From Streptomyces sp. 35G-GA-8 (GTDB taxonomy: Bacteria; Actinomycetota; Actinomycetes; Streptomycetales; Streptomycetaceae), in assembly GCF_023534745.1 (NCBI RefSeq), contig NZ_JAMHJQ010000006.1:271586-335585 (forward strand): a stretch of DNA of 64,000 nt, read 5' to 3'. Below are positions 44,806-53,798 of the stretch, one piece after another. The position numbers and the translations under genes were made by a program. Within the stretch, counting starts at the first letter, position 1, and each line of letters opens with the position of its first letter. Under the pieces are notes generated by a model. That model searched no databases. It saw only the letters and a program-made list of their open reading frames with translations, and was not told where the DNA came from.

Positions 44806-45882
44806 GTGGACACGCGAACACTCTTCCGCCGAAACCCCGACCTGCTGCTGGAGTGGGACGACGATTCCGGTTCCGTGCTCGTCGATTCCCGCAGCGGCCG
44901 CAAATTCGTCGCCAAGCCCGAACTGGTCGACCTGCTGGGGCGACTCGACGGCCCACTGACGGCGGACGAACTCAACGCCCGTTGGCCGCACCAGACGGAC
45001 GCCGACACGACCCGGACGCTGCTCGAACGGCTGGCCTCCGCGGGCATCGTCCGCCATGACGACAAGGAGGACACCGAACCGGCCGCCGACGGTCTGACAC
45101 CGTACGAACGCGCCTGCCACGCAGGGGCCGGGCGCGGGCCCCTGCCCGGCACACGGCGCGGCACACCGCCGCCGGCCCGGCTGTGCCACCCCGAGGCCAC
45201 CGGGACCGTTCCCCTGCCGGATGCCCGCGACCTGCCGAGCCGGGCGCTCGCGGAGGTGCTTTCCGAGCGGCGCAGCGTCCGCGACTTCGCCGCCGAACCG
45301 GTGCCGTTGATGCTCCTCGCCGCGTTCCTTGACCGGTCCGCGCGGGTGCGCGGCTATTTGCCACCGCGCTCCTACGAGCAGACGCAGCGCCCCGCGCCGT
45401 CCGGGGGCGCCCGGCACAGCCTGGAGATCTACCTGGTCGCCCGCGATGTGGAGCAGCTGCCGCCCGGGGCGTACCACTACGACGCGTTCGACCACGCCTT
45501 GCACCGGCTGTCCGACTGGAACGACGACCTCGCCGCGCTCCAGCACCGGACCATCACCCTCCCGGCGCTGCTCAACGAGGCGCCCCCGGCCGGGCTCTAC
45601 CTCGCTTCCCGCGCGGACCGTACGGGCTGGAAGTACGCGGGGATGGCGCTGAGCATGATCTACCGCGACACCGGCTGTCTGTTGCAGACCATGTGTCTGA
45701 CCGCCACCGATCTCGGCCTGGCGTCGTGCCCGACCGGACGGATGGAGGTGCCGGTGTCGGCTCCTTTCCTCCAGCCGTACGAGCAGCGGCTCCTCCACGT
45801 CGGAAACCTGGCGCTGGGCCTGCCCGACCCCGCTGCCACCACCACCGCTCCGACACCGACCGAGCTTCCGGCCGGTGCCTGA
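44806..45882 (+). CDS. SagB-type FMN azoline dehydrogenase, 358 aa
   Basis: Oxidises azolines to thiazoles/oxazoles. An N-terminal domain (about 1-110) with a winged-helix-like look (VAKPELVDLLGRLDGPLTAD) is followed by the nitroreductase domain: VLSERRSVRDFAAEPVPLML (about 150), YEQTQRPAPSGGARHSLEIY, and CLTATDLGLASCPTGRM near the FMN site. GTG start at 44806, 46 bp after the cyclodehydratase. With it the locus has the minimal C-D-B enzyme set. No transporter, leader peptidase or immunity gene is visible between here and terC. Confidence 0.9.
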   Translation: MDTRTLFRRNPDLLLEWDDDSGSVLVDSRSGRKFVAKPELVDLLGRLDGPLTADELNARWPHQTDADTTRTLLERLASAGIVRHDDKEDTEPAADGLTPYERACHAGAGRGPLPGTRRGTPPPARLCHPEATGTVPLPDARDLPSRALAEVLSERRSVRDFAAEPVPLMLLAAFLDRSARVRGYLPPRSYEQTQRPAPSGGARHSLEIYLVARDVEQLPPGAYHYDAFDHALHRLSDWNDDLAALQHRTITLPALLNEAPPAGLYLASRADRTGWKYAGMALSMIYRDTGCLLQTMCLTATDLGLASCPTGRMEVPVSAPFLQPYEQRLLHVGNLALGLPDPAATTTAPTPTELPAGA

Positions 45883-45902
45883 GTGCCCGTCATAAGGGGG
45901 CC

Positions 45903-45945
45903 ATGACCAGGGCTTTAGACTATTCCTTTACCTGCTCTTGGTCAT
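45903..45945 (+). promoter_or_regulatory. inverted repeat in the terC leader / SagB trailer
   Basis: ATGACCA (45903-45909) and TGGTCAT (45939-45945) are perfect complements, with partial pairing continuing inward (GGGC with GCTC). It lies between sagB-like and terC; it could be a weak terminator or an RNA leader element. I do not recognise a yybP-ykoY riboswitch core. Confidence 0.35.
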
Positions 45946-45987
45946 TCTTGTACCTTGGGGGTCTCGCGCCAGAGGGAGGAACCCAGG

Positions 45988-47013
45988 GTGGACGTCTCCA
46001 TGACCATGTGGGTACTCACAGTCGTAGGACTGTGCGTACTCATCGCGGCCGACTTCTTCATCGGCGGCCGAAAGCCGCACGAAGTCTCGATGAAGGAGGC
46101 GGGCACGTGGTCGATCGTCTGGATCGCCCTCGCCGCCCTCTTCGGCACCGGCCTGCTCATCTGGGGTGACGGACAGGCATCCGGTGAGTTCTTCGCGGGC
46201 TACATCACCGAGAAGTCGCTCAGCGTCGACAACCTCTTCGTCTTCGTCCTGATCATGGCCAAATTCTCCGTCCCCACGATCTACCAGCAGCGCGTCCTGA
46301 TGATCGGCGTACTCATCGCCCTCGTACTGCGCGCCGTCTTCATCGCCGTAGGCGCGGCAGCCATCAGCACCTTCGCCTGGGTCTTCTACCTCTTCGGCGC
46401 CTTCCTCATCTGGACCGCCTGGAAACTCATCCAGGAAGCACGGGCCGAGGAAGAGGAGGACTGGGAGCCGGGCCGCCTCGTGCGGGCCGTCCAGCGCCGT
46501 GTGCCTTCCACCGGTACGTGGCACGGCACGAAGGTGACCATCCGCGAGAACGGCAAACGCCTGGTCACCCCCATGCTCATCGTCATGCTGGCGATCGGCA
46601 TCACGGACGTACTCTTCGCCGTGGACTCCATCCCCGCGATCTTCGGCCTCACCCAGGACCCGTACATCGTCTTCACGGCCAACGCCTTCGCCCTCATGGG
46701 CCTGCGCCAGCTGTACTTCCTCATCGTCGGACTCCTCAAGAAGCTCGTCCACCTCGCCTACGGCCTCTCGGTCATCCTCGGCTTCATCGGTGTCAAGCTC
46801 GTCCTGCACGGTATCCACGAGACAACAAGCCTTCACGTACCGGAAATCTCCACCCCCGTCTCACTCGGCGTCATCTGCGGTGTGCTGGTCATCACCACCA
46901 TCACCAGCCTCATCGCGTCGAAGAAGGCGTCGAAAAACGTTTCGCCGACAGCGGAGAACGTCGGAAGCGACGACCAGGGCAAACCGGCCGAGAAGGCCGA
47001 CACCCAGAGCTGA
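45988..47013 (+). CDS. TerC/Alx-family integral membrane protein, 341 aa
   Basis: Polytopic membrane protein of the TerC family, linked to tellurite resistance and manganese export. Eight to nine transmembrane helices. Conserved acidic intramembrane motifs are SLSVDNLFVFVLIMAKFSVP (about residue 75) and GITDVLFAVDSIPAIFGLTQ (about 210), with FALMGLRQLYFLIVGLLKKL after them. GTG 45988 with AGGGAGGA upstream was chosen over a start 11 codons earlier. It is a single gene closed by a strong hairpin and probably unrelated to the TOMM locus. Confidence 0.88.
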   Translation: MDVSMTMWVLTVVGLCVLIAADFFIGGRKPHEVSMKEAGTWSIVWIALAALFGTGLLIWGDGQASGEFFAGYITEKSLSVDNLFVFVLIMAKFSVPTIYQQRVLMIGVLIALVLRAVFIAVGAAAISTFAWVFYLFGAFLIWTAWKLIQEARAEEEEDWEPGRLVRAVQRRVPSTGTWHGTKVTIRENGKRLVTPMLIVMLAIGITDVLFAVDSIPAIFGLTQDPYIVFTANAFALMGLRQLYFLIVGLLKKLVHLAYGLSVILGFIGVKLVLHGIHETTSLHVPEISTPVSLGVICGVLVITTITSLIASKKASKNVSPTAENVGSDDQGKPAEKADTQS

Positions 47014-47040
47014 GCCGTTCACCCGGACACGTCCGGCCGC

Positions 47041-47074
47041 CCGGCCGCCCCGTCGACAACGCCGGGGCGGCCGG
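47041..47074. terminator. terminator hairpin after terC
   Basis: A 12-bp perfect stem, CCGGCCGCCCCG (47041-47052) with CGGGGCGGCCGG (47063-47074), around a 10-nt loop and followed by TTT, lies between the convergent terC (+) and the secreted-protein gene (-), so it can serve both. Confidence 0.85.
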
Positions 47075-47125
47075 TTTCGTCCCGGGCGACGAAGCGGGGC
47101 CGGGGGGCGGGCTCGGCGGGTCAGG

Positions 47126-48598
47126 TCACTTCTTCTCCGACTTCGGCACGAACAGCTTGATGTCCGTGAGGCTCGCGCTGCCCTCGTACACGTTGGTGTA
47201 GAGATCGCCGATGACGAAGGAGTCGGGGTAGGCGGAGTCCTTCGGCCACTGGTCGGTCCACGCGGCCTTGCCGTTGAGGTCCTTGCCCTGGACGAGGGTG
47301 TTGTTGTAGCGGCCGTCGTACTCGTCGGGCTTGACGTTGTAGTGCCAGATAGGTTTGTTGTCCACGACGAAGTCGCGGTGGAAGCGGAGTGTCTGCTGTC
47401 CGGCGCGAGCGAAGTTTCCGCTGGCCTCCAGCGTGTATCCGGTCTCGTCGCGTTCGATGGCGAAGGTGTAGTCCTCGTCCGGCATCAGCTCGGGCTGGAG
47501 CTCGGCCGCGGACGACAACTGCTGTTCGGCGACACCGTCGGAACAACTGGTCATGAACCACTGCGAGTTACCGGCCAGGCCGCCCTGGCCCGGGGCCCAG
47601 TTCGGGAGCCCGCTGATCCACATGTTGACCGTGTTGAAGCTGCTGTCCTTGTAGTCGTAGTACTCGTCGGTCTTCGCGTTGCAGACGCGGCCGCCGGTGC
47701 CCGTGCCGACGCGGTCCGGGTGCTGGGCGAAGGAGTCCATGAGCACCTTGCGCCGGTAATGCCAGAAGTGGTTGTTGCGGGGCGCGGGGTCGGCGAAGTC
47801 CACGATGGACAGATAGTGGAATCCGTTGTAGCCGTACCTGCCCTCGCGCACGTCCTGCCACTCGCAGTACGGGGCCGAGGCGTCGCCCTCCCAGCCGGGG
47901 CTCCTGGAACCCTCGCCCCAGGGGTGCTGTGTCTTGCAGCCGTCCTTGCTGTAGCCGTTGACGCGGTTGTCGTAGTCGATCGTTCCGTTGCGCTTGCCGC
48001 CGAAGTCGAGCGTCTTGAGCTTGTACTCGATGCGGTACTGCTCGGGAAGCGACTCGGTGGGCCGGAAGATGGCACCGCCCGTGTGATCGGGGACATTGAG
48101 TTCGGCGACGGTGGACTTGCCCGCTCTGCCGTTGGTGATGGACGGCGGCTTCTCGATGGTGCCGTCCTTGTCCCAGTCGCGGGCGGACAGCGAGGCGGTC
48201 AGCCAGCCGTCCTTGCCGACCGGGAATTCCTTCCGGTAGGTGGCGAAGGAGTCGAGCTGCTCGTCCCAGGCATCACCGTAATCGTTGTGGAACCACTTGC
48301 CGTTGTCGTCCATGACGGTGTCGAACGGGTTGTCGTAGGCCTCTCTGACCCAGGGCGCCTTCCCCGGGTCGAGCTTCTTCGAGAAGTTCTCGGAGTACAG
48401 GAGCTTCCACTTCTGTGTGGGCGGCTTCTGGGCGGCCGGCTCCCGGGCCGCGAGGGACGCGGAAGCGGATTCGTCCGTGGTCTGCGCGGCGGCGAGCAGT
48501 GGCGTCAGGGCGAGTGCGCCGCCGAGCAGGGCGGTCATCGCGTAGCGGTGCCTTCTTCGCGAAGGGGGGCGGCCTCGGTACGAGTCGGTGCGGCTCAT
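47126..48598 (-). CDS. exported protein of unknown fold in a sugar ABC operon, 490 aa
   Basis: A signal peptide follows a basic N-terminus (SRRRHRYAMTALLGGALALT, cleavage near LLAAAQ). The mature part is rich in Trp, Tyr, Asp and Asn (WKLLYSENFSKKLDPGK, WFHNDYGDAWDEQLDSF, HFWHYRRKVLMDSF) and has about five cysteines. It looks like a large beta-sandwich carbohydrate-active enzyme (laminarinase/lyase-like), but I recognise no family or catalytic motif. Its start codon overlaps the stop of the sugar-binding protein gene, so it is the last gene of the sugar-uptake operon and may release the imported sugar. Confidence 0.7.
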   Translation of the reverse strand: MSRTDSYRGRPPSRRRHRYAMTALLGGALALTPLLAAAQTTDESASASLAAREPAAQKPPTQKWKLLYSENFSKKLDPGKAPWVREAYDNPFDTVMDDNGKWFHNDYGDAWDEQLDSFATYRKEFPVGKDGWLTASLSARDWDKDGTIEKPPSITNGRAGKSTVAELNVPDHTGGAIFRPTESLPEQYRIEYKLKTLDFGGKRNGTIDYDNRVNGYSKDGCKTQHPWGEGSRSPGWEGDASAPYCEWQDVREGRYGYNGFHYLSIVDFADPAPRNNHFWHYRRKVLMDSFAQHPDRVGTGTGGRVCNAKTDEYYDYKDSSFNTVNMWISGLPNWAPGQGGLAGNSQWFMTSCSDGVAEQQLSSAAELQPELMPDEDYTFAIERDETGYTLEASGNFARAGQQTLRFHRDFVVDNKPIWHYNVKPDEYDGRYNNTLVQGKDLNGKAAWTDQWPKDSAYPDSFVIGDLYTNVYEGSASLTDIKLFVPKSEKK

Positions 48599-49575
48599 CA
48601 GAACTCCCCGTCCGGATCGTAGTACTCGTTGGCGTTCTCCTTGGTGACACGCGGGGAAGGCACCACCGTGTCCTTCTCCGTCTTCTTGCCGCCGAGGATG
48701 TCGATGGTCCTGTCCAAACCGAGACTGCCGATCTGATCGGCGTCGTTGAGCCCGGTGACCAGGTAATTCGTGCCGTCCGAGATGGCCTTGAGCGCTTCGG
48801 ACTGGCCGTCGACACCGGCCAGCACGATGTCCTTGTCCCGGCCGGCGTCCTTGATGGCGCGCTGGGCGCCCAGGCACATGGCGTCGTTCTCGCAGAACAC
48901 CGCGTCGATGTCCTGGTGCGACGCGAGCAGGCTCTCCGTGACGGTCAGTCCCCCGTCGGAGCTCCAGTTGCCGAAGTCGGGGGCTTCGACGATCTTGAGT
49001 CCGGCGCCGGTGAGGGCGCCCTTGACACCGTTGGTGCGGGCCAGGCCGATGCTGTTGTCCGCGGGGCCTCCCTTGACGATCGCGACCGTGGCCGCGTCGG
49101 GCAGCCGGTCGGCCAGGAACTCACCGTTCTGCTTGCCGATCGCCTCGTTGTCGGGGCCGATCCAGCTCGTGTAGTCGCCGGTCTTGAACTTGCGGTCGAC
49201 GAGCACGGCCGGCTTTCCGGCGGCCTTGATGGCGTTGAGGACGGCGGGGGCCGACTCCAGCGGGCCGCCCGAGATGATGACCGCGTCGACGCCCTTGCTC
49301 AGCAGGTCCTCGACGTTGGAGGCGAGCTTGGCCGCGTCACCGCCCGCGTCCGTGCTGCGGACCTCGACGCCCTTCTTCTTCGCCTGCGCTTTGATCGCGC
49401 GGTCCATGCCGTTGAAGTAGGGCCCGCTCAAGGTGAAGTTGGCGACGCCTACCGTGTAGTCGCCGTCCCCCTCGCCGCTCGCGTTCCCGCCGTCGGACGA
49501 GCAGCCCGACAGGGTGGTGACGAGAACGGCCCCGGCGAGCAGTCCGGCGACGCGCGTCTTGCTAAGGGCGATCAT
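48598..49575 (-). CDS. ribose-type sugar ABC transporter substrate-binding lipoprotein, 325 aa
   Basis: Periplasmic-binding-protein fold of the RbsB type. Lipobox TLSGC (Cys at about residue 25), then YTVGVANFTLSGPYFNGMDR, GVDAVIISGGPLESAPAVL and the effector-site segment DAVFCENDAMCLGAQRAI. It binds a monosaccharide or related ligand; the identity is not evident. Overlaps the permease gene by 4 bp. Confidence 0.88.
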   Translation of the reverse strand: MIALSKTRVAGLLAGAVLVTTLSGCSSDGGNASGEGDGDYTVGVANFTLSGPYFNGMDRAIKAQAKKKGVEVRSTDAGGDAAKLASNVEDLLSKGVDAVIISGGPLESAPAVLNAIKAAGKPAVLVDRKFKTGDYTSWIGPDNEAIGKQNGEFLADRLPDAATVAIVKGGPADNSIGLARTNGVKGALTGAGLKIVEAPDFGNWSSDGGLTVTESLLASHQDIDAVFCENDAMCLGAQRAIKDAGRDKDIVLAGVDGQSEALKAISDGTNYLVTGLNDADQIGSLGLDRTIDILGGKKTEKDTVVPSPRVTKENANEYYDPDGEF

Positions 49576-50636
49576 GACAGCGATCCCTTTCCCGGGGTCG
49601 TCGCACCGGCGGCGGGACGGAGCCGCCCCGCGCGCTGGACGAGAATGACGGCAACGATGATGAGCCCCTTGAAAACCTGCTGCCAGAAGCTCTGTACGTC
49701 ATAGAGGTTGAGCAGATTGTTGATCAGCGCGAGCACCAGCACTCCCGCGCAGGTCGCCCGTACGGTGCCCTTGCCGCCGGCCAGGCTGGCACCACCGATC
49801 ACACACGCGGCGATGGCGTCCAGTTCGAAGGCGGTGCCCACACTGGGCTGGGCGATTCCGACGCGGCTGGCGAGAATGACGCCCGCGAGTCCGGCGCAGG
49901 CGCCGCTGATGGTGTAGGCGAGGACCACATGGCGTCGTACGCCGATGCCCGCGAGGCGTACGGTCTCCGCGCTGCCGCCGATCGCGGTCAGCGCCCGGCC
50001 GGCGGGCATACGGCCGAGAAAGACTCCGCCGAGCAGGAAGACAGCGATCATGATGATCGTGGAGACGGGCACAGGGCCCAGCGCGGCGGATCCCAGCTCG
50101 AAGAAGCCCGCCTTCTCCGGTGCGACGGGGGTCTCCGAGTAGACGAAGGCCAGACCCCGGATGGTGGTGAGCGCGGCGAGTGTGACCACGAAGGGGGCGA
50201 GTTGGAAGCGGGCCACAAGTGCCCCGTTGACCAGCCCGAACCCGATGCCGGAGGCCACTCCGATCAGCATCGCCAGCCACACCGGCAGCCCGGCGGACAG
50301 GCCCGCGGCGAGAATGCCCGAGAAGGCGACCACCGAGCCGACCGAGAGGTCGATACCGCCCGTCAGGATCACCGTGAGCATGCCGAAGGCGAGCAGTCCG
50401 GTGGTGACCATCTGCTTGAGCAGGTTCGTGACGTTCGCCTCGGTGAGGAAGGCGTCGGTGGTCGCACCGGCGATCGCGATGAAGGCGACGAGCAGCGCGG
50501 CGAGCCCCACTTCCAGGGTGATGTCGCGCCCCGCCACCCTGATCCTGGGCAGCCGCGAGCCTCCTGCCGCCCCGGTGGTGCCGTGCTCGGGGAGTCGCTC
50601 GGAGTCCCGAGGAGAAGCCGAGAGTTGATCCGTCAT
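49572..50636 (-). CDS. ribose-type sugar ABC transporter permease, 354 aa
   Basis: RbsC-type permease with eight to ten hydrophobic helices. The signature TVILTGGIDLSVGSVVAFSG (about residue 95) and the later AIAACVIGGASLAGGKGTVR (about 275) are characteristic of the carbohydrate CUT2 group. Coupled to the ATPase and binding-protein genes by 4-bp overlaps. Confidence 0.9.
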   Translation of the reverse strand: MTDQLSASPRDSERLPEHGTTGAAGGSRLPRIRVAGRDITLEVGLAALLVAFIAIAGATTDAFLTEANVTNLLKQMVTTGLLAFGMLTVILTGGIDLSVGSVVAFSGILAAGLSAGLPVWLAMLIGVASGIGFGLVNGALVARFQLAPFVVTLAALTTIRGLAFVYSETPVAPEKAGFFELGSAALGPVPVSTIIMIAVFLLGGVFLGRMPAGRALTAIGGSAETVRLAGIGVRRHVVLAYTISGACAGLAGVILASRVGIAQPSVGTAFELDAIAACVIGGASLAGGKGTVRATCAGVLVLALINNLLNLYDVQSFWQQVFKGLIIVAVILVQRAGRLRPAAGATTPGKGSLS

Positions 50637-52156
50637 GCGGCGTGTCCGATCGCGTGGGCGAGGACGGTGTCCTCGGACGTACGGTCAGAGGGAAGCTCGG
50701 CGGCGATCCGCCCCTCGTGCATCACCAGCACGCGGTCGGTGGCGCCGAGGACCTCGGTGAGGTCGGACGAGATGAGGAGGACGGCCATTCCGCCACGGGC
50801 CAGTTCGTCGAGCATGCGATAGATCTCCACCCGGGTCGCCATGTCGACCCCACGGGTCGGTTCGTCGAGAAGGAGCACACGGGGCGAGGTGAGGAGCCAC
50901 TTCGCCAGCACGGCCTTCTGCTGGTTGCCGCCGCTGAGCGCGCGTACCGGCAACCGCGCGGAATGAGCGGGTCTGATGTCGAGCCGGTCCGTCATCGCCA
51001 GGGCGTCGCGCCTGCGCCGGGCGGTGTCCAGGAGCGGTCCCCTGGTCGCGGTCCTGAGGGTGGTCAGGCCGATGTTGTCCTCGGTGCTGAGGCCGAGGAC
51101 CAGACCGGTGCGCTTACGGTCCTCCGTGACCAGGGCGAGCCCCGCGCCGATGGCCTCCTTGGGGCTGCGGAACCGGTCGGTACGTGAGCCCTCGGCCCTG
51201 ACCGTCCCCTCGGCCGGGCGCCGGGCGCCGAAGACGCAGTGTGCCAGCTCGCTGCGGCCCGACCCGACGAGACCGAACAGGCCGGTGATCTCACCCGCCC
51301 TCAGGGCGAAGGAGACATCGTCGAACTCGCCCGGCCTGCTGAGCCCTTGGACCGAGAGCAGTTCCCGGCCCACGTCGGTGCGGCGGTCGGGGTACAGCTG
51401 TTGTGGACGGCGTCCCGCCATCAGGCGGATCATCTCGTTCTCGTCCGTCCGCCGCGGTGTGGTCTCCGCGACGACGCGACCGTCCTTGATGACGACGATG
51501 GTGGTGGCCAGTTCGGTGACCTCGGCGAGCCGGTGCGATACGTAGACGATGACCACACCGCGCTTCTGAAGCCTTCGGATCAGGGCGAACAGGGCGTCCA
51601 GATCGGCGCCGGCGAGCACGGCCGAGGGCTCGTCGAGGACCAGCACCCTGGGCTCCCCGCTCTCGTCCACGAGGGCCTTGGCGATCTCCACCATCTGCTG
51701 GCGTGCGACGGTGAGGCTGCCGGCCTTGGTCCGGGGGTCGATCGCCCCGTACCCGATGTCCTCCAGGAGCACCCGGGCGCGGGCGTGCGCGGCCCGCCAG
51801 TTGATGAGGCCGCCCGGCATGCGCGGGTAGTGGCCCATCAACAGGTTCTCCGTGACGGACAGTTCGGGGATGAGGGTGAGCTCCTGGTGGACGGTCCTGA
51901 TGCCATGGGTGTGCGCGTCGTGCGGGGAGCGCAACGCCACGAGCTCGCCGTCGAGGCGCAGTTCACCGCTGCTCATCCGCTCCGCGCCCGCGAGGATCTT
52001 GATGAGGGTGGACTTCCCGGCACCGTTGGCGCCGACCACGGCGAGCACGTCACCGGCATGGCCCTTGAGATCCACGCCGTGCAACACCTTCGTACCGCCG
52101 TACGACTTGTGCACCCCGCGCACGTCGAGAGCCGGCGGAGCGGGCGCACCGCTCAC
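50633..52156 (-). CDS. ribose-type sugar ABC transporter ATPase (duplicated), 507 aa
   Basis: CUT2 ATPase with two ABC domains. Domain 1 has Walker A GANGAGKST and LTVARQQMVEIAKALV with VLVLDEPSAVL. Domain 2 has the degenerate loop GLVGSGRSELAH, signature LSGGNQQKAVLAKWLL and VLLLDEPTRGVD. This asymmetry is normal for RbsA/XylG-type proteins. GTG start overlaps the aldehyde dehydrogenase stop by 4 bp. Confidence 0.92.
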   Translation of the reverse strand: MSGAPAPPALDVRGVHKSYGGTKVLHGVDLKGHAGDVLAVVGANGAGKSTLIKILAGAERMSSGELRLDGELVALRSPHDAHTHGIRTVHQELTLIPELSVTENLLMGHYPRMPGGLINWRAAHARARVLLEDIGYGAIDPRTKAGSLTVARQQMVEIAKALVDESGEPRVLVLDEPSAVLAGADLDALFALIRRLQKRGVVIVYVSHRLAEVTELATTIVVIKDGRVVAETTPRRTDENEMIRLMAGRRPQQLYPDRRTDVGRELLSVQGLSRPGEFDDVSFALRAGEITGLFGLVGSGRSELAHCVFGARRPAEGTVRAEGSRTDRFRSPKEAIGAGLALVTEDRKRTGLVLGLSTEDNIGLTTLRTATRGPLLDTARRRRDALAMTDRLDIRPAHSARLPVRALSGGNQQKAVLAKWLLTSPRVLLLDEPTRGVDMATRVEIYRMLDELARGGMAVLLISSDLTEVLGATDRVLVMHEGRIAAELPSDRTSEDTVLAHAIGHAA

Positions 52157-53556
52157 TGGAAGGCCTCCATCACGATGATCGTCTTCTGCCGGGTGAACTC
52201 CAGAGCCGTGTCGTGCAGTCCCTCGACGGAACCGCCGGTGTCCTTGGGACCGCCGAAGGGCAGGTTCTCGGCGCGCAGCGCGGTGCTCCCGTTGATCACG
52301 ACGCCACCCACGTCGAGCCGGTTGGCGAGGGTGTAGGCGCGCTGGATGTCCTGGGTGAAGACGGCGGCCTGGAGCCCGTACGGGGAGGCGTTGGCCATCC
52401 GAACCGCGTCCAGGGGGTCTTCGAAGCGGGCCACGGGGGCGACGGGTCCGAAGATCTCCTCGTTGAAGGCCGCGCTGTCGGTGGGCACGTCGACGAGGAC
52501 GGCGGGATCGTAGAAGGCACCGCGACGTGCGCCGCCCGCCACCTTGCGGGCACCGTCCGAGACGAGGGTGCCCACGGCCTGCTCCACGCGCCGCGCGGCG
52601 GCCTCGCTGATGAGCGGGCCCACGTCGGTGCCGTCGGCGAGCTGATCGCCGACGCTGAGCTTGGCGGCGCCCGACAGGAGGGCGTCCACGAAGGCGTCGT
52701 GCACGCCGCTCTGGACGTATACGCGCTTGACCGCGCAGCAGATCTGCCCGTTGCCGCGTGCGAGGCGCCCCAGGACCACGGCCCCCGCCGCGGCTTCCAC
52801 ATCGGCGTCGTCACAGACGATCAGGGCGTCGTTGCCGCCGAGTTCGAGATGGACCTTCTTGAGCGTGTCCGCGGCGCGGCGGGCGATCTCGCGGCCGGCG
52901 GTGGTGGATCCCGTCAGGCTGATGGCGGCGGCGCCCGCCCTGCCGGCCAGTTCCTGCGAGACGTGCACCCCGCCGGTGAGCAGTTGGTGCGCGCCGTCGG
53001 GGAATCCGGCGGCGGCGATGAGTTCCGCGATCCGGATGAGCGTCAGCGGGCAGCGCACCGGCGGGTGGACGAGCACCGCGTTGCCCGCGGCGAGTGCGGC
53101 CGCCGCCTTGTGGGCGTACAGCTCGACGGGGTAGTTGAAGGGCACCAACGCCGCGACCGGGCCGAGGGGTTCGCGGATCGTGACGGCGAGATGGCGTTCG
53201 AGGCCCGGCACCGCGTCGAGGGGAATCTGCCTCCCCAGCAGCCGGGTGGCCTCACCCGCGAAGCCACGGAAGATCCTGATGGCGGCGCGGACCTCTTCGG
53301 TGGTCTGGAAGACCGGCTTGCCGTTCTCCGCCGCGAGCTGCCGGGCCAGCCCGTCGGCCTCTCCCTCGATCAACTCCGCTGTTCTGAGCAGTAGTTGGGC
53401 CCTCTCATGGGCGGGTAGCGCGGCCATGGCCCGTTGACCGTGCGCCGCGGCCTCAAGTGCGGCGCCGACGCGCTCGGCCGTGAAGTCCTCGATTTCGCCG
53501 AGGACTTCACCGGTTCCTGGATTGTGTACGGACACAGCGGTGCTGCGGGACGTCAT
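52153..53556 (-). CDS. aldehyde dehydrogenase heading the sugar ABC operon, 467 aa
   Basis: ALDH-superfamily enzyme. ALVPFNYPVELYAHKAAAAL, cofactor loop LTGSTTAGREIARRAAD, catalytic Glu in HLELGGNDALIVCDDADVE and nucleophile Cys in GNGQICCAVKRVY. It resembles lactaldehyde/glycolaldehyde or succinate-semialdehyde dehydrogenases. As the first gene of the operon it may oxidise an aldehyde arising from the imported sugar (for example L-lactaldehyde from a deoxysugar), which is inference. AGGAG precedes the ATG at 53556. Confidence 0.88.
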   Translation of the reverse strand: MTSRSTAVSVHNPGTGEVLGEIEDFTAERVGAALEAAAHGQRAMAALPAHERAQLLLRTAELIEGEADGLARQLAAENGKPVFQTTEEVRAAIRIFRGFAGEATRLLGRQIPLDAVPGLERHLAVTIREPLGPVAALVPFNYPVELYAHKAAAALAAGNAVLVHPPVRCPLTLIRIAELIAAAGFPDGAHQLLTGGVHVSQELAGRAGAAAISLTGSTTAGREIARRAADTLKKVHLELGGNDALIVCDDADVEAAAGAVVLGRLARGNGQICCAVKRVYVQSGVHDAFVDALLSGAAKLSVGDQLADGTDVGPLISEAAARRVEQAVGTLVSDGARKVAGGARRGAFYDPAVLVDVPTDSAAFNEEIFGPVAPVARFEDPLDAVRMANASPYGLQAAVFTQDIQRAYTLANRLDVGGVVINGSTALRAENLPFGGPKDTGGSVEGLHDTALEFTRQKTIIVMEAFQ

Positions 53557-53798
53557 ACGTCGGGTCTCCTGTGCGATCTTGACAGGGCGGACGAATCTCC
53601 AGAAGTCGCAGCGATGCTGACACCCGCTCAGTAGTTAGTCAACAGCGGTGACAAAATAGCCGCCCGTCGCCTTGCAGGCACTGTTGAGAGCGGTAAATGC
53701 TGCATTGGCCAGGCAATCCGGGCGGTGGTTTTGGCAAATAAGTAGGTTGCGGCAGGGTGCTCGGGCGGGAGGGTGTCGTCCGTGGCGGAGATAGTAGC

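Noticed and set aside
45883-45987. yybP-ykoY manganese riboswitch before terC
   Set aside because: The 105-bp gap is short and lacks the conserved internal-loop sequences; only a single inverted repeat is seen.
46518-48622. Long + strand frames after terC
   Set aside because: They overlap terC in another frame or are antisense to the exported-protein gene, with Arg/His- or Val-rich shadow composition.
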